A stretch of 64,000 nt of DNA from JBEVOS01 sp044226655 (GTDB lineage: Bacteria; Pseudomonadota; Alphaproteobacteria; Caulobacterales; Aquidulcibacteraceae): positions 248,001-312,000 of the forward strand of contig JBGAGO010000001.1 in assembly GCA_044226655.1 (NCBI GenBank). The letters are read 5' to 3'. The translations under genes and the position numbers were made by a program. The notes below the pieces were generated by a model. The model saw only the letters and a program-made list of their open reading frames with translations, did not search any database and was not told where the DNA came from. Each line of letters begins with the position of its first letter. Position 1 is the stretch's first letter. Positions 48,982-56,790 of the stretch are shown here, in pieces.

Positions 48982-50696
48982 AGCGCGGCGCGGATTTCCG
49001 CCATCACGCCGGCCCAATCGCCGAAGCTTTTCTGACGGAAGAGCCGCATGCGTGGATACCAGGGCGTGTCGGCGCGATCGCGCAGCCAGCGCCAATCGGC
49101 GTGAAACGGCATCAGAACCCACACCTCCTTGCCGAGCGCGCCGGCGAGATGGGCGATGGCGGTATCGACCGTGATGACGAGATCGAGCGTATCGATCACA
49201 GCGGCGGCTTCGGCGAAATCGGCGATCTGCGCGCCAAGATCGCGGACGCCCTGCGCGGCCAGAAGCGCAGCCTCATCGCCCGGGTCGAATTGCAGGGAGA
49301 CGAGATCGGCGTCGATGGAGAGCAAATCTTCAAGCGCCGGGCGATCGAGCGCGCGCCAAGCCTGCACCAATTCGCGCATCTCGCCGCGCCAGCACACGCC
49401 GATGCGTCGCCGAGACGCAGCGCCAAGCTCTGCACGCCAATGCGCCACGCGCGCGAGATCGGCGTGGAGATAAGGGATGGCGGCGGGAATGGTATCGAGG
49501 CGGGTTCCGAACGCCTGCATCAGACTGAGCAGCGGGATTTGGAAATCCGCCTCGGGCGCCGGCTCCGCGTGCGATAGCGCGCGCGGGACGCCTTCGACGC
49601 CGCGCAACAGCGCGAGCGCCGGTGGCCGCTCCGCTAGGATCACCTCCGCGCCGCGCGCTGCGAGCAAGGGCAGATAGCGGGCAAACTGAAAGAGATCGCC
49701 GAAGCCTTGCTCGCCGATGACGAGCACGCGTTTGCCCGCAACCTCTTCTGCGCCCGTCCAGCGCAGCGCAGCTGAAAGCGTGCGCGGATGGACGCCCGGC
49801 AGGCGCAGGCGCGCTTCGTAGAACGGCAAGCCGCGCGCAAAATCGCCCTCCGCCAACAGTGCGGAGGCTATCGACCAGGCGGCTTCCGCATTGTCGGGCT
49901 GGAGCGCGAAGGCGCGATCGAAGCAGACGACAGCGTCAGGGTCCCGGTTGGCGGTGAACAGCGCAAAGCCTTTGCGCATCCAATAATCCGCGCGATCGGG
50001 CGCGCGCACTAAAGCCACGTCGATGTCGGCGACGGCGCCGTCCGTCTCGCCCAAAGCGGCGCGAACCGAGGACCGCACGGCGCGCGCCGCAACATGGTTC
50101 GGATCGCGCATCAGCGCTGCATCGAGCGCGCGGGCCGCCTCATTGTAGCGCTTCAGCGCCAACAACGCCGCGCCCCGATTGAACAGCGCGGCGACATCAT
50201 CGGGATTGCGCGCCAGCGCCTGATCGCACGCGGCCAGCGCCTCCTCATAGCGGCCCAGAGCTGCGAGCGCTGCGCCGCGCGCGGCGTAAACGGCGTGCAC
50301 GCCGGCTGCGATCGCGAGATCATAGTCCGCCAACGCCTCGCCATAGCGGCCCAGCGCGGCGAGCGAAGCGGCGCGGCCGGCGCGGGCTTCGACATCGCGC
50401 GGCTGCGCGGCGAGCACGGCGGCGTAGTCGGCTATGGCAGTGTCATGGCGGCCAAGCTCCGCGCTAAGCGCGGCGCGGTTGAAGCGCGCGCCGAGATCGC
50501 CTGGCGCCGCGATGATGGCGCGGTCGAGAAAGGAAATGGCGTTGGCCGGCTCGCCGAGTGCGATTTCAGTCGCCGCAGCCAGCTGGAGCGCCTGCGGATC
50601 GCGTGGATTTTGTGCGAGCACGCCGCCGAGCGCGGCGCGCGCGGCGGCAAAATCGCCTCTCCGATAGCACTCCAGCGCGATCGCAAAACTGCTCAT
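48972..50696 (-). CDS. TPR protein with GT9/GT41-like glycosyltransferase domain
   Basis: A 574-residue cytoplasmic protein. The first 270 residues are about eight TPR repeats (for example LGRYEEALAACDQALARNPDDVAALFNRGAAL). The C-terminal 280 residues look like a GT-B domain with ADFAEAAAVIDTLDLVITVDTAIAHLAGALGKEVWVLMPFHADWRW, the typical glycosyltransferase family 9/41 nucleotide-sugar-binding end. Likely modifies proteins or polysaccharide. Monocistronic. Confidence 0.85.
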   Translation of the reverse strand: MSSFAIALECYRRGDFAAARAALGGVLAQNPRDPQALQLAAATEIALGEPANAISFLDRAIIAAPGDLGARFNRAALSAELGRHDTAIADYAAVLAAQPRDVEARAGRAASLAALGRYGEALADYDLAIAAGVHAVYAARGAALAALGRYEEALAACDQALARNPDDVAALFNRGAALLALKRYNEAARALDAALMRDPNHVAARAVRSSVRAALGETDGAVADIDVALVRAPDRADYWMRKGFALFTANRDPDAVVCFDRAFALQPDNAEAAWSIASALLAEGDFARGLPFYEARLRLPGVHPRTLSAALRWTGAEEVAGKRVLVIGEQGFGDLFQFARYLPLLAARGAEVILAERPPALALLRGVEGVPRALSHAEPAPEADFQIPLLSLMQAFGTRLDTIPAAIPYLHADLARVAHWRAELGAASRRRIGVCWRGEMRELVQAWRALDRPALEDLLSIDADLVSLQFDPGDEAALLAAQGVRDLGAQIADFAEAAAVIDTLDLVITVDTAIAHLAGALGKEVWVLMPFHADWRWLRDRADTPWYPRMRLFRQKSFGDWAGVMAEIRAALQR

Positions 50697-50706
50697 CTGG
50701 CGCGCA

Positions 50707-51480
50707 TCACCGCCCTTCGAATTTGGCGGCGCGCTTTTCGACGAAGGCGGCCATGCCTTCCTTCTGATCGGCGGTGGCGAACAGCGAATGAAACACGCGC
50801 CGCTCGAAGCGCACGCCTTCGGCCAGGGTCGATTCGAACGCGCGGTTGACGGCCTCTTTGCAGATCATCACCGACGGGCCCGAATAGGACGCGATCATTT
50901 TCGCCGCACTCTTGGCTTCCTCGAGAAGCTTATCGGCCGGCACGATGCGCGCGACGAGGCCCGCGCGTTCGGCTTCAGCTGCGTCCATCATGCGGCCGGT
51001 TAAACACAGATCCATCGCCTTGGCTTTGCCGACGGCGCGCGTGAGGCGCTGGGTGCCGCCGGCGCCGGGAATGACGCCGAGCTTGATTTCGGGCTGGCCG
51101 AATTTGGCGGTGTCCGATGCGATGATCATGTCGCACATCATCGCCAACTCGCAGCCGCCGCCGAGCGCAAAGCCCGACACCGCCGCGATCGTCGGCTTTC
51201 TGCAGCGCGTGATGCGCTCCCATGAGGCGAGGAAATCCTCGGCATAGGCCTGGCCGTAGGTCTTGTGCTGCATTTCCTTGATGTCGGCGCCGGCGGCGAA
51301 GGCGCGCGCCGAACCGGTGACGACGATGGCGCCGATCGCGGGATCGGCTTCCCAGAGATCGAGCACGCTGTTGAGTTCGCCCATCAGCTCGGCGTTGAGC
51401 GCGTTGAGCGCTTCGGGCCGGTTGAGCTGCACGACGCCGATGGCGCCATCGGTTTCGACGATCAGGGTCTTGTAGGTCAT
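50707..51480 (-). CDS. Enoyl-CoA hydratase
   Basis: A 257-residue crotonase. It has the oxyanion-hole blocks SARAFAAGADIKEMQ and SGFALGGGCELAMMCDMIIASDTAKFGQPE, GVIPGAGGTQRLTRAVGKAKAMDLCLTGR and the catalytic Glu region (AEAERAGLVARIV). Hydrates 2-enoyl-CoA in beta-oxidation. It lies 10 bp upstream of the TPR-glycosyltransferase end, on the same strand. Confidence 0.94.
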   Translation of the reverse strand: MTYKTLIVETDGAIGVVQLNRPEALNALNAELMGELNSVLDLWEADPAIGAIVVTGSARAFAAGADIKEMQHKTYGQAYAEDFLASWERITRCRKPTIAAVSGFALGGGCELAMMCDMIIASDTAKFGQPEIKLGVIPGAGGTQRLTRAVGKAKAMDLCLTGRMMDAAEAERAGLVARIVPADKLLEEAKSAAKMIASYSGPSVMICKEAVNRAFESTLAEGVRFERRVFHSLFATADQKEGMAAFVEKRAAKFEGR

Positions 51481-51507
51481 GCGCGAGGCTTGCGCCCGCG
51501 CGGGCGC

Positions 51508-51879
51508 TCAATCAAGCGCCATGGAGGCCGGCTGCGCGATCAGGCGGAACGCGGCGATGGTGCGCCCGCCCTCGTCGCGCACGACGATGGTCAAACGCTC
51601 GCGGCCGCGCCGGAACTGGAGCGCGCCGCCGGGCGCGATGGCCCAGCCTAAGGCGGGCAAGCTGTCCCGGTAGAATTGCGCCGCCGCCGCCGCGCCGCCC
51701 GCGCCCTCCGCACTCGCTTCGACAATGCCGCCGGAATCGCCGTCGAACGCCACGCCGTCCGCCCGCTCGATCCAGCCGGACGGCAGCGGAATGTCATCGG
51801 CTTCGGTCAGGAAGCGTGTCTCCGCGACGGCTGAGGCCGCGAACCAAGCGCACGCAATAGTCACCGCGATGAAGCGCAT
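51508..51879 (-). CDS. Exported small protein
   Basis: A 123-residue protein with a signal peptide (MRFIAVTIACAWFAASAVAE). The mature part (YRDSLPALGWAIAPGGALQFRRGRERLTIVVRD) has the alternating pattern of a small alpha/beta fold similar to hypothetical proteins with a sum-type periplasmic domain. The start is the ATG at 51879. No annotated family is certain. Confidence 0.68.
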   Translation of the reverse strand: MRFIAVTIACAWFAASAVAETRFLTEADDIPLPSGWIERADGVAFDGDSGGIVEASAEGAGGAAAAAQFYRDSLPALGWAIAPGGALQFRRGRERLTIVVRDEGGRTIAAFRLIAQPASMALD

Positions 51880-51913
51880 GACCCGCGGATAAAGGGAGTC
51901 GCCCGCCGCGTCG

Positions 51914-52528
51914 CTAAAGGTGTTCCGGCTTATAGGCTTGGCTGATGTTCGCATCGATCAGCGGGACGACAGCCTCTTCCAGGCCCTTCTGCTCGCGCAG
52001 GATGCGGCCGAACGAGACTTTCAGCTCGGGGCCCCAGGTGTCGGGCTTCCACAGGCCGCTGCGCAGTACGGCGCGCGCGCAATGGAAATAGGCGCGCTCG
52101 ACCGCGACGCGGAGGAACAGCTTAGCCGGCTGGCCGCGCATCGACAATTTCTCGCAGATGTCGGCGTCGTCGTGCAAGCTGGCGCGGCCGCTGACGCGCA
52201 GCGTTTCGCCCGCCGCCGGCAAGAGGAAGATCACGCCGACTTGCGGGCGCGACAGGATGTTGGTGAGGCCGAACGCCAGATTGTTGCCGGCGCGATCCGG
52301 GATGAGGAAGCTGCGCTCGTTTTCCAGCAGGACGAAGCCCGCGCCATCGCCCTTGGGGCTGACCTCTAGAAGGCCATCGGCGCCCTGCGTCGCAAGCAAC
52401 AGGAACGGCGCGCGCGCGATGAAATCGGCACCCTGCCCGTCGATGTAATCGAGCACTTTCACCATCGTCATTTCGCTGGGCGGCGGGATGATGGCGCGAA
52501 GGCCGTCTTCGGTGGTGATCTGCGCCAT
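51914..52528 (-). CDS. Pyridoxamine 5'-phosphate oxidase family FMN protein
   Basis: A 204-residue FMN-binding split-barrel protein of the MSMEG_1061/PPOX-like group: PFLLLATQGADGLLEVSPKGD and SFLIPDRAGNNLAFGLTNILSRPQVGVIFLLP (FMN phosphate loop). A flavin-dependent oxidoreductase of unknown substrate. Start: ATG 52528, after GGAGAGAGGCTC. Confidence 0.9.
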   Translation of the reverse strand: MAQITTEDGLRAIIPPPSEMTMVKVLDYIDGQGADFIARAPFLLLATQGADGLLEVSPKGDGAGFVLLENERSFLIPDRAGNNLAFGLTNILSRPQVGVIFLLPAAGETLRVSGRASLHDDADICEKLSMRGQPAKLFLRVAVERAYFHCARAVLRSGLWKPDTWGPELKVSFGRILREQKGLEEAVVPLIDANISQAYKPEHL

Positions 52529-52581
52529 GAGCCTCTCTCCTTATTGCGAGTTATTCGCAGAATCAGGAGAATGTCCACGCC

Positions 52582-53433
52582 TCAACGCTGGCAATGGCCG
52601 CAATAGAAGGTGGAGCGCCCGGTCTGGACGACGCGCCGGATCGGCGCGCCGCAGGTTTGGCAGGGCTGGCCTTCGCGGTCATAGGCGCGGAAGCGGTGCT
52701 GGAAATAGCCGAGCGCGCCATCGGCGGCGGCGTAATCGCTGATCGAGGAACCGCCGGCCGCGATGGCTTCTTCCAGCGTGGCGCGGATGGCGGCGGCGAG
52801 CGCTTCGAGCCGCGGGCGCGCGATGTTTCCCGCCAGGCGCTTTGGTGAAATTCCGGCGCGGAACAACGCTTCGCAGACATAGATATTGCCGAGACCGGCG
52901 ACGACGCGCTGATCGAGCAGCGCGGCCTTCACGCTGGTTTTCTTGCCGGCGAAGCTCGCTTCAAGATGCGCGGCGTTGAAGCCATTGCCGAGCGGTTCGG
53001 GGCCGAGGCCCTTGAAGAAGGGATGGCTCGCCAGCGCGTCGCGCGCGATCAAATCCATGTAGCCGAAGCGGCGCGCATCGTTGAACTCGATCCGCGCGCC
53101 CGCCTCCGTTTCCAGCGTGACATGCGTGTGCTTGGGATCGGGCGCATGCGCGTAATAGAAGCCGCCCGGCTCGGAGCCGCTGTCGACAATGGTGAAGCGC
53201 CCGGTCATGCCGAGATGCGTGATCCAGGCCATGCCGTCATCCAGCTCGGCGATGAGATATTTGGCGCGCCGATCGAGCTTCTCGATGCGCCGGCCCGTCA
53301 GACGCTCCGCAAACGCTTCGGGAAACGGAAAGCGCAAATCCGCACGCATCGTCGCCGCTTTGATGATGCGCCGCCCTTCCAGCGCCGGCGCCAGCCCGCG
53401 CCGCACGGTCTCCACCTCGGGAAGTTCAGGCAC
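52582..53433 (-). CDS. mutM: Formamidopyrimidine-DNA glycosylase
   Basis: A 283-residue DNA repair enzyme that excises 8-oxoguanine. PELPEVETVRRGL with catalytic Pro2 and Glu3, a Lys in KLDRRAKYL, and the C-terminal zinc finger CxxCG...CxxC (CQTCGAP and YCGHCQR) are present. In alphaproteobacteria it is typically next to ubiE; here a PIN toxin pair intervenes. Confidence 0.96.
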   Translation of the reverse strand: MPELPEVETVRRGLAPALEGRRIIKAATMRADLRFPFPEAFAERLTGRRIEKLDRRAKYLIAELDDGMAWITHLGMTGRFTIVDSGSEPGGFYYAHAPDPKHTHVTLETEAGARIEFNDARRFGYMDLIARDALASHPFFKGLGPEPLGNGFNAAHLEASFAGKKTSVKAALLDQRVVAGLGNIYVCEALFRAGISPKRLAGNIARPRLEALAAAIRATLEEAIAAGGSSISDYAAADGALGYFQHRFRAYDREGQPCQTCGAPIRRVVQTGRSTFYCGHCQR

Positions 53434-53682
53434 TCACTCGATCTCATCGCCCGGCATGGGCGGAACGTCGGGAACACGACGAAGCATAGTCTCCAGTCGG
53501 CCAGGCTTCGCGCCGCTTGCACGCCGTTTGAAAAAAGCTTCGGCGGTTTCGACAGCGCCAACCTTCTGCGCGACCGCCGACGCGATCCACTGGTTTAGGG
53601 ACACGCCGTCTTCCTTCGCAAGACGCGCCGCCGCCTCCTTGATGGAAGCGGGAAGCTTCAGAGGATAGGTCGCCTTGCTCAT
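53434..53682 (-). CDS. HicB/RHH-like antitoxin of PIN pair
   Basis: An 82-residue protein with a ribbon-helix-helix domain (KLPASIKEAAARLAKEDGVSLNQWIASAVAQKVG), typical of antitoxins of COG1569-type PIN toxins. It follows the toxin and overlaps it by 4 bp (ATGA), the reverse of the usual antitoxin-first order. The C-terminal end is proline-rich and acidic. Confidence 0.85.
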   Translation of the reverse strand: MSKATYPLKLPASIKEAAARLAKEDGVSLNQWIASAVAQKVGAVETAEAFFKRRASGAKPGRLETMLRRVPDVPPMPGDEIE

Positions 53683-54095
53683 CTGAGCCTTCTCAAAAAT
53701 TCCTGAGGCGTCTCAACCTCAATTCCAAATTTCCGCGCCGGCGCGAAATCGCGCTTGTTATGTGTGACGATCACTTCTGCATTTCCGTTGGCCGCGGCTT
53801 CCAAAACCATTTCGTCGTCTGGGTCGCGCAGCTGAGGCCGCCACTGAAAATAGATATCTACGGGTTCAATCAGATCAGCCAAATCCTCCAAAGCTTCGTC
53901 AATCTGTGCGGCGGTGAAGCGATGCGCGAGGATTTGCTCTGGCCGCTTCAAAACCGACTCGTATTCGAGAAATAGGGCGACCGAAGCGAGCGGTGTGAAC
54001 TTCCGCTGGGCCGCCAACAGCAAAATCCGGTTTGAACCGCCGCGGCGGCTGCGAAAAGCTGCAACAATCGTAGCCGTATCCAGCACAGCACGCAC
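53679..54095 (-). CDS. PIN-domain toxin (COG1569-type)
   Basis: A 138-residue PIN-domain protein of the putative toxin family (COG1569/PF13470). MRAVLDTATIVAAF, LEYESVL, LRDPDDEMVLEAAANGNAEVIVTHNKRDF carry the acidic residues. It is the first gene of the pair, with the antitoxin after it. The start is GTG at 54095, and the promoter's -10 box ends only 5 nt before it, so the message should be leaderless (see the promoter entry). Confidence 0.85.
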   Translation of the reverse strand: MRAVLDTATIVAAFRSRRGGSNRILLLAAQRKFTPLASVALFLEYESVLKRPEQILAHRFTAAQIDEALEDLADLIEPVDIYFQWRPQLRDPDDEMVLEAAANGNAEVIVTHNKRDFAPARKFGIEVETPQEFLRRLR

Positions 54096-54100
54096 ATCCC

Positions 54101-54129
54101 ATATAATGTGACATCGTATAGGATGTCAA
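54101..54129 (-). promoter_or_regulatory. Promoter of PIN toxin pair with internal operator
   Basis: On the minus strand, TTGACA (54129-54124) and TTATAT (54106-54101) are separated by exactly 17 bp. The inverted repeat GACATC-N6-GATGTC (54110-54127) overlaps the -35 box and fills most of the spacer. The GTG start is at 54095, so transcription should begin at about the start codon. Autorepression by the antitoxin is likely. Confidence 0.65.
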
Positions 54130-54188
54130 CAGCGCGGCGAGATACGCCGCATAGCGCCTCCGCCGCCCCGCCGCTATGGTCCCGGCCG

Positions 54189-54950
54189 ATGCAAGCCTCT
54201 GACGAGAAAGCCTCCTTTGGGTTCGAGGACGTGCCGCGCGGCGAGAAGGCCGGGCGGGTGCGGGCGGTGTTTTCCTCGGTGGCGTCCAAATACGACCTGA
54301 TGAATGACGCCATGAGCGGGGGGCTGCACCGGCTCTGGAAGGACGCCGCCGCCGCCAAGCTCAACCCCCAGCCCGGCGAGGTGATCCTGGACGTGGCCGG
54401 CGGCACGGGCGACATCGCCCGCCGGCTCAAGAAGCTGTCCGACGAGGCGGCCCAGCGCCGCGGCCGCCCACCGGCGGATATCCATGTCGTCGACGTGAAC
54501 CCGGAAATGCTGGCCGCCGGGCGGGCGCGCGGCGAAGACGGGCTCTCCTGGCAGGAGGGCGACGCCGAGCGCCTGCCCTTCCGGGATCGCTTCGCCGACG
54601 CCTATATCATCAGCTTCGGCATCCGGAATTGCACCGACATCCCGGCCGTCCTCCGGGATGCGCGGCGGGTGCTGAAACCGGGCGGACGCTTTGTTTGTCT
54701 TGAGTTTTCCCAGATGGCCGTGGGCGGGCTGGGGCCGCTCTACGACGCCTATTCGTTCCGCGCGATCCCGGCTTTGGGCCAGCTCCTGGCGGGCGACCGG
54801 GAAAGCTATCGTTACCTGGTCGAATCGATCCGCCGGTTTCCGGATCAGGAACGGTTCTTGGCTATGATCCGCGACGCCGGCTTTTCCCGCGCCGGCTACC
54901 GCAATCTCGCGGGTGGCGTTTGCGCGCTGCATTGGGGCTGGGCGGTCTAA
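54189..54950 (+). CDS. ubiE: Ubiquinone/menaquinone C-methyltransferase UbiE
   Basis: A 253-residue SAM-dependent methyltransferase. FSSVASKYDLMNDAMSGGLHRLWKD opens the domain, DVAGGTGDIA is motif I, ISFGIRNCTDI and RVLKPGGRFVCLEFS follow, and the C-terminal FLAMIRDAGF...GGVCALHWGW is diagnostic. C-methylates the quinone ring. Start ATG 54189. The ubiB gene begins 5 bp after it. Confidence 0.95.
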   Translation: MQASDEKASFGFEDVPRGEKAGRVRAVFSSVASKYDLMNDAMSGGLHRLWKDAAAAKLNPQPGEVILDVAGGTGDIARRLKKLSDEAAQRRGRPPADIHVVDVNPEMLAAGRARGEDGLSWQEGDAERLPFRDRFADAYIISFGIRNCTDIPAVLRDARRVLKPGGRFVCLEFSQMAVGGLGPLYDAYSFRAIPALGQLLAGDRESYRYLVESIRRFPDQERFLAMIRDAGFSRAGYRNLAGGVCALHWGWAV

Positions 54951-54955
54951 GGCCG

Positions 54956-56641
54956 ATGTTTTCCTGGATCGGGCATATTTGGCGCTTGCTGCGCGCGGCG
55001 GTGACGCTGGCGCGCTATGACGCGCTGCTGCCCGAGGAATATTACGAGCGCTATCCGGTCTCGGTGCAGGCGATCCACACGCTGCTGCGGCCGATCGTGC
55101 GCCGCCGCCGGCCGAAGACGGTGGGCGCGCGGCTCGCCATGGCGCTCGAAAAGCTCGGCCCCGCCTACGTGAAATTCGGCCAATTCCTGGCCACGCGGCC
55201 CGACATGATCGGCGTGACGGCGGCGCAGGATCTGGGGCGGCTGAAGGACCGGCTGCCGCCGTTCTCGCGCAACGCCGCGCTCGACACCATGAACGCTGAG
55301 CTCGGCGCGACCGAGCAAATCTTCGGCACGATTTCCGAACCGATGGCGGCGGCCTCGATCGCACAAGTGCACCAGGCGATCCTGCCGAACCGCGAAGGCG
55401 TGGTGGCGATCAAGGTGCTGCGCCCGCGCATCGAACGGAAGCTGGCCAAGGAAATGGCGGCGCTGCGCTTTGCGGCGCAGACGGTGGAATTGTTCTCCGT
55501 GCGCTCGCGGCGATTGGAGCCGGTGCAGTTCGTCGACACGGTCGCCAACGCCATGCAGCGCGAGCTTGATCTGCGGCTTGAAGCGGGTGCGGGCGCGGAG
55601 TTCCGCGAGGTCGCGGCGAAAGACGGCTTCCTCAACGTTCCCGAAATCGATTGGTCGCGCTCGTCCAAGCGTGTGATGACCTTGCAATGGATCGAAGGCA
55701 CGCCGCTGACCGATCTGCGCGCTTTGGAGCGCGCGGGCGCGGACCGGCCCGCGCTCGCCATTGCGATCACGCGCGGCTTCCTCGCGGCGGCCTTGGATTA
55801 CGGCTTCTTCCACGCCGACATGCACGAAGGAAACCTCATCTACGGCAAGGATGAGAAACTCTGGATCGTCGATTTCGGCATCATGGGCCGCATCGGCCAC
55901 AATGAACGGCGCTATCTGGCGGAGATTCTCGCCGGCTTCCTGCGCCGCGACTATAAGCGGATCGCCGAGGTCCACGCCGAAGCGGGCTATGTGCCCGAGC
56001 GTTTCTCGCCGGATGAATTTGCGCAAGCGCTGCGCGCCATCGGCGAGCCGATCTTCGGCAAGACGGCCGAAGGCATTTCGATGAGCCGACTGCTGCTGCA
56101 GCTGTTCGATGTGACGCACATGTTCGGCATGCGGCTGCGGCCCGAACTGGTGCTGCTGCAGAAGACGATGGTGCAGGTCGAAGGCGTCTCGCGCGCGCTC
56201 GATCCGCGCCACGATATGTGGTCGGCGGCGCGTCCGATCGTCGAGCGCTGGATGACGCGCGAAATGGGCGTCGAAGGCGTGGCGCGGCGCGGCCTCTTTG
56301 AAGCGCGCGATGCGCTGCAGACCCTGCGCCGTCTGCCGCAGACGCTGACCGCGCTCGAAGGCGCGGCGCGCGCCATCCAGGCCGAGCCCGCGCCGGCGGA
56401 ACGCTCGCGCTTCCAATGGATGAGCTTCTGGGTGGGCTTCGCGGCCGGGGCCGTCATCCTGCTCATCGTCACGGCGGGCGGGCGCACCAAGCCGATCGCG
56501 CCCGAACCTGAGCCGGCCGCGGTCGAACGCACGGTCGAGCGCGCCGCTCCGCCGCCCCCGGCCGCGGCGCCCGCGACCGAAGCAGCGCCGGCGACGGCCG
56601 CGCCCGCAACGGGCGCAACCGCGCCCATCACCTCCCCCTGA
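54956..56641 (+). CDS. ubiB: Ubiquinone biosynthesis kinase-like protein UbiB
   Basis: A 561-residue atypical protein kinase-like ATPase. The KxGQ motif (KFGQF) lies near residue 71, ASIAQVHQA is the Ala-rich nucleotide loop, and HADMHEGN and VDFGIMGRI provide the catalytic Asp sites. A transmembrane helix at about 490-508 is followed by a long Pro/Ala/Glu-rich C-terminal tail unusual in length. Co-transcribed with ubiE. Confidence 0.94.
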   Translation: MFSWIGHIWRLLRAAVTLARYDALLPEEYYERYPVSVQAIHTLLRPIVRRRRPKTVGARLAMALEKLGPAYVKFGQFLATRPDMIGVTAAQDLGRLKDRLPPFSRNAALDTMNAELGATEQIFGTISEPMAAASIAQVHQAILPNREGVVAIKVLRPRIERKLAKEMAALRFAAQTVELFSVRSRRLEPVQFVDTVANAMQRELDLRLEAGAGAEFREVAAKDGFLNVPEIDWSRSSKRVMTLQWIEGTPLTDLRALERAGADRPALAIAITRGFLAAALDYGFFHADMHEGNLIYGKDEKLWIVDFGIMGRIGHNERRYLAEILAGFLRRDYKRIAEVHAEAGYVPERFSPDEFAQALRAIGEPIFGKTAEGISMSRLLLQLFDVTHMFGMRLRPELVLLQKTMVQVEGVSRALDPRHDMWSAARPIVERWMTREMGVEGVARRGLFEARDALQTLRRLPQTLTALEGAARAIQAEPAPAERSRFQWMSFWVGFAAGAVILLIVTAGGRTKPIAPEPEPAAVERTVERAAPPPPAAAPATEAAPATAAPATGATAPITSP

Positions 56642-56666
56642 AAGACCGGATAGGGCGCACGTTCTT

Positions 56667-56724
56667 CGTACCGCCGGCTTCCAGCCGGCATGGCGCGGTC
56701 TGCCGGCTGGAAGCCGGCGGTACG
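56667..56724. repeat. REP-like palindrome, copy 3
   Basis: A 58-bp palindrome with arms identical to those of 9381-9438; only the short centre differs. It lies between ubiB and the CoaBC gene, on the downstream side of the ubiE-ubiB operon. Confidence 0.9.
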
Positions 56725-56761
56725 AAAACGCGCACTTCAAATTCGCGCCAGAATAGGCTAT

Positions 56762-56780
56762 TTTGTCCAAGTTGGACAAA
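56762..56780 (+). promoter_or_regulatory. 19-bp palindromic operator before CoaBC
   Basis: TTTGTCCAA-G-TTGGACAAA is a perfect 9+1+9 palindrome. It ends 10 bp before the GTG start and touches the GGAG ribosome-binding site. The protein encoded begins with a Phd-type antitoxin domain, a domain that usually binds such palindromes, so autoregulation is probable. Sites of this form are common ahead of Phd/YefM antitoxin genes. Confidence 0.78.
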
Positions 56781-56790
56781 GGAGCGGCCC

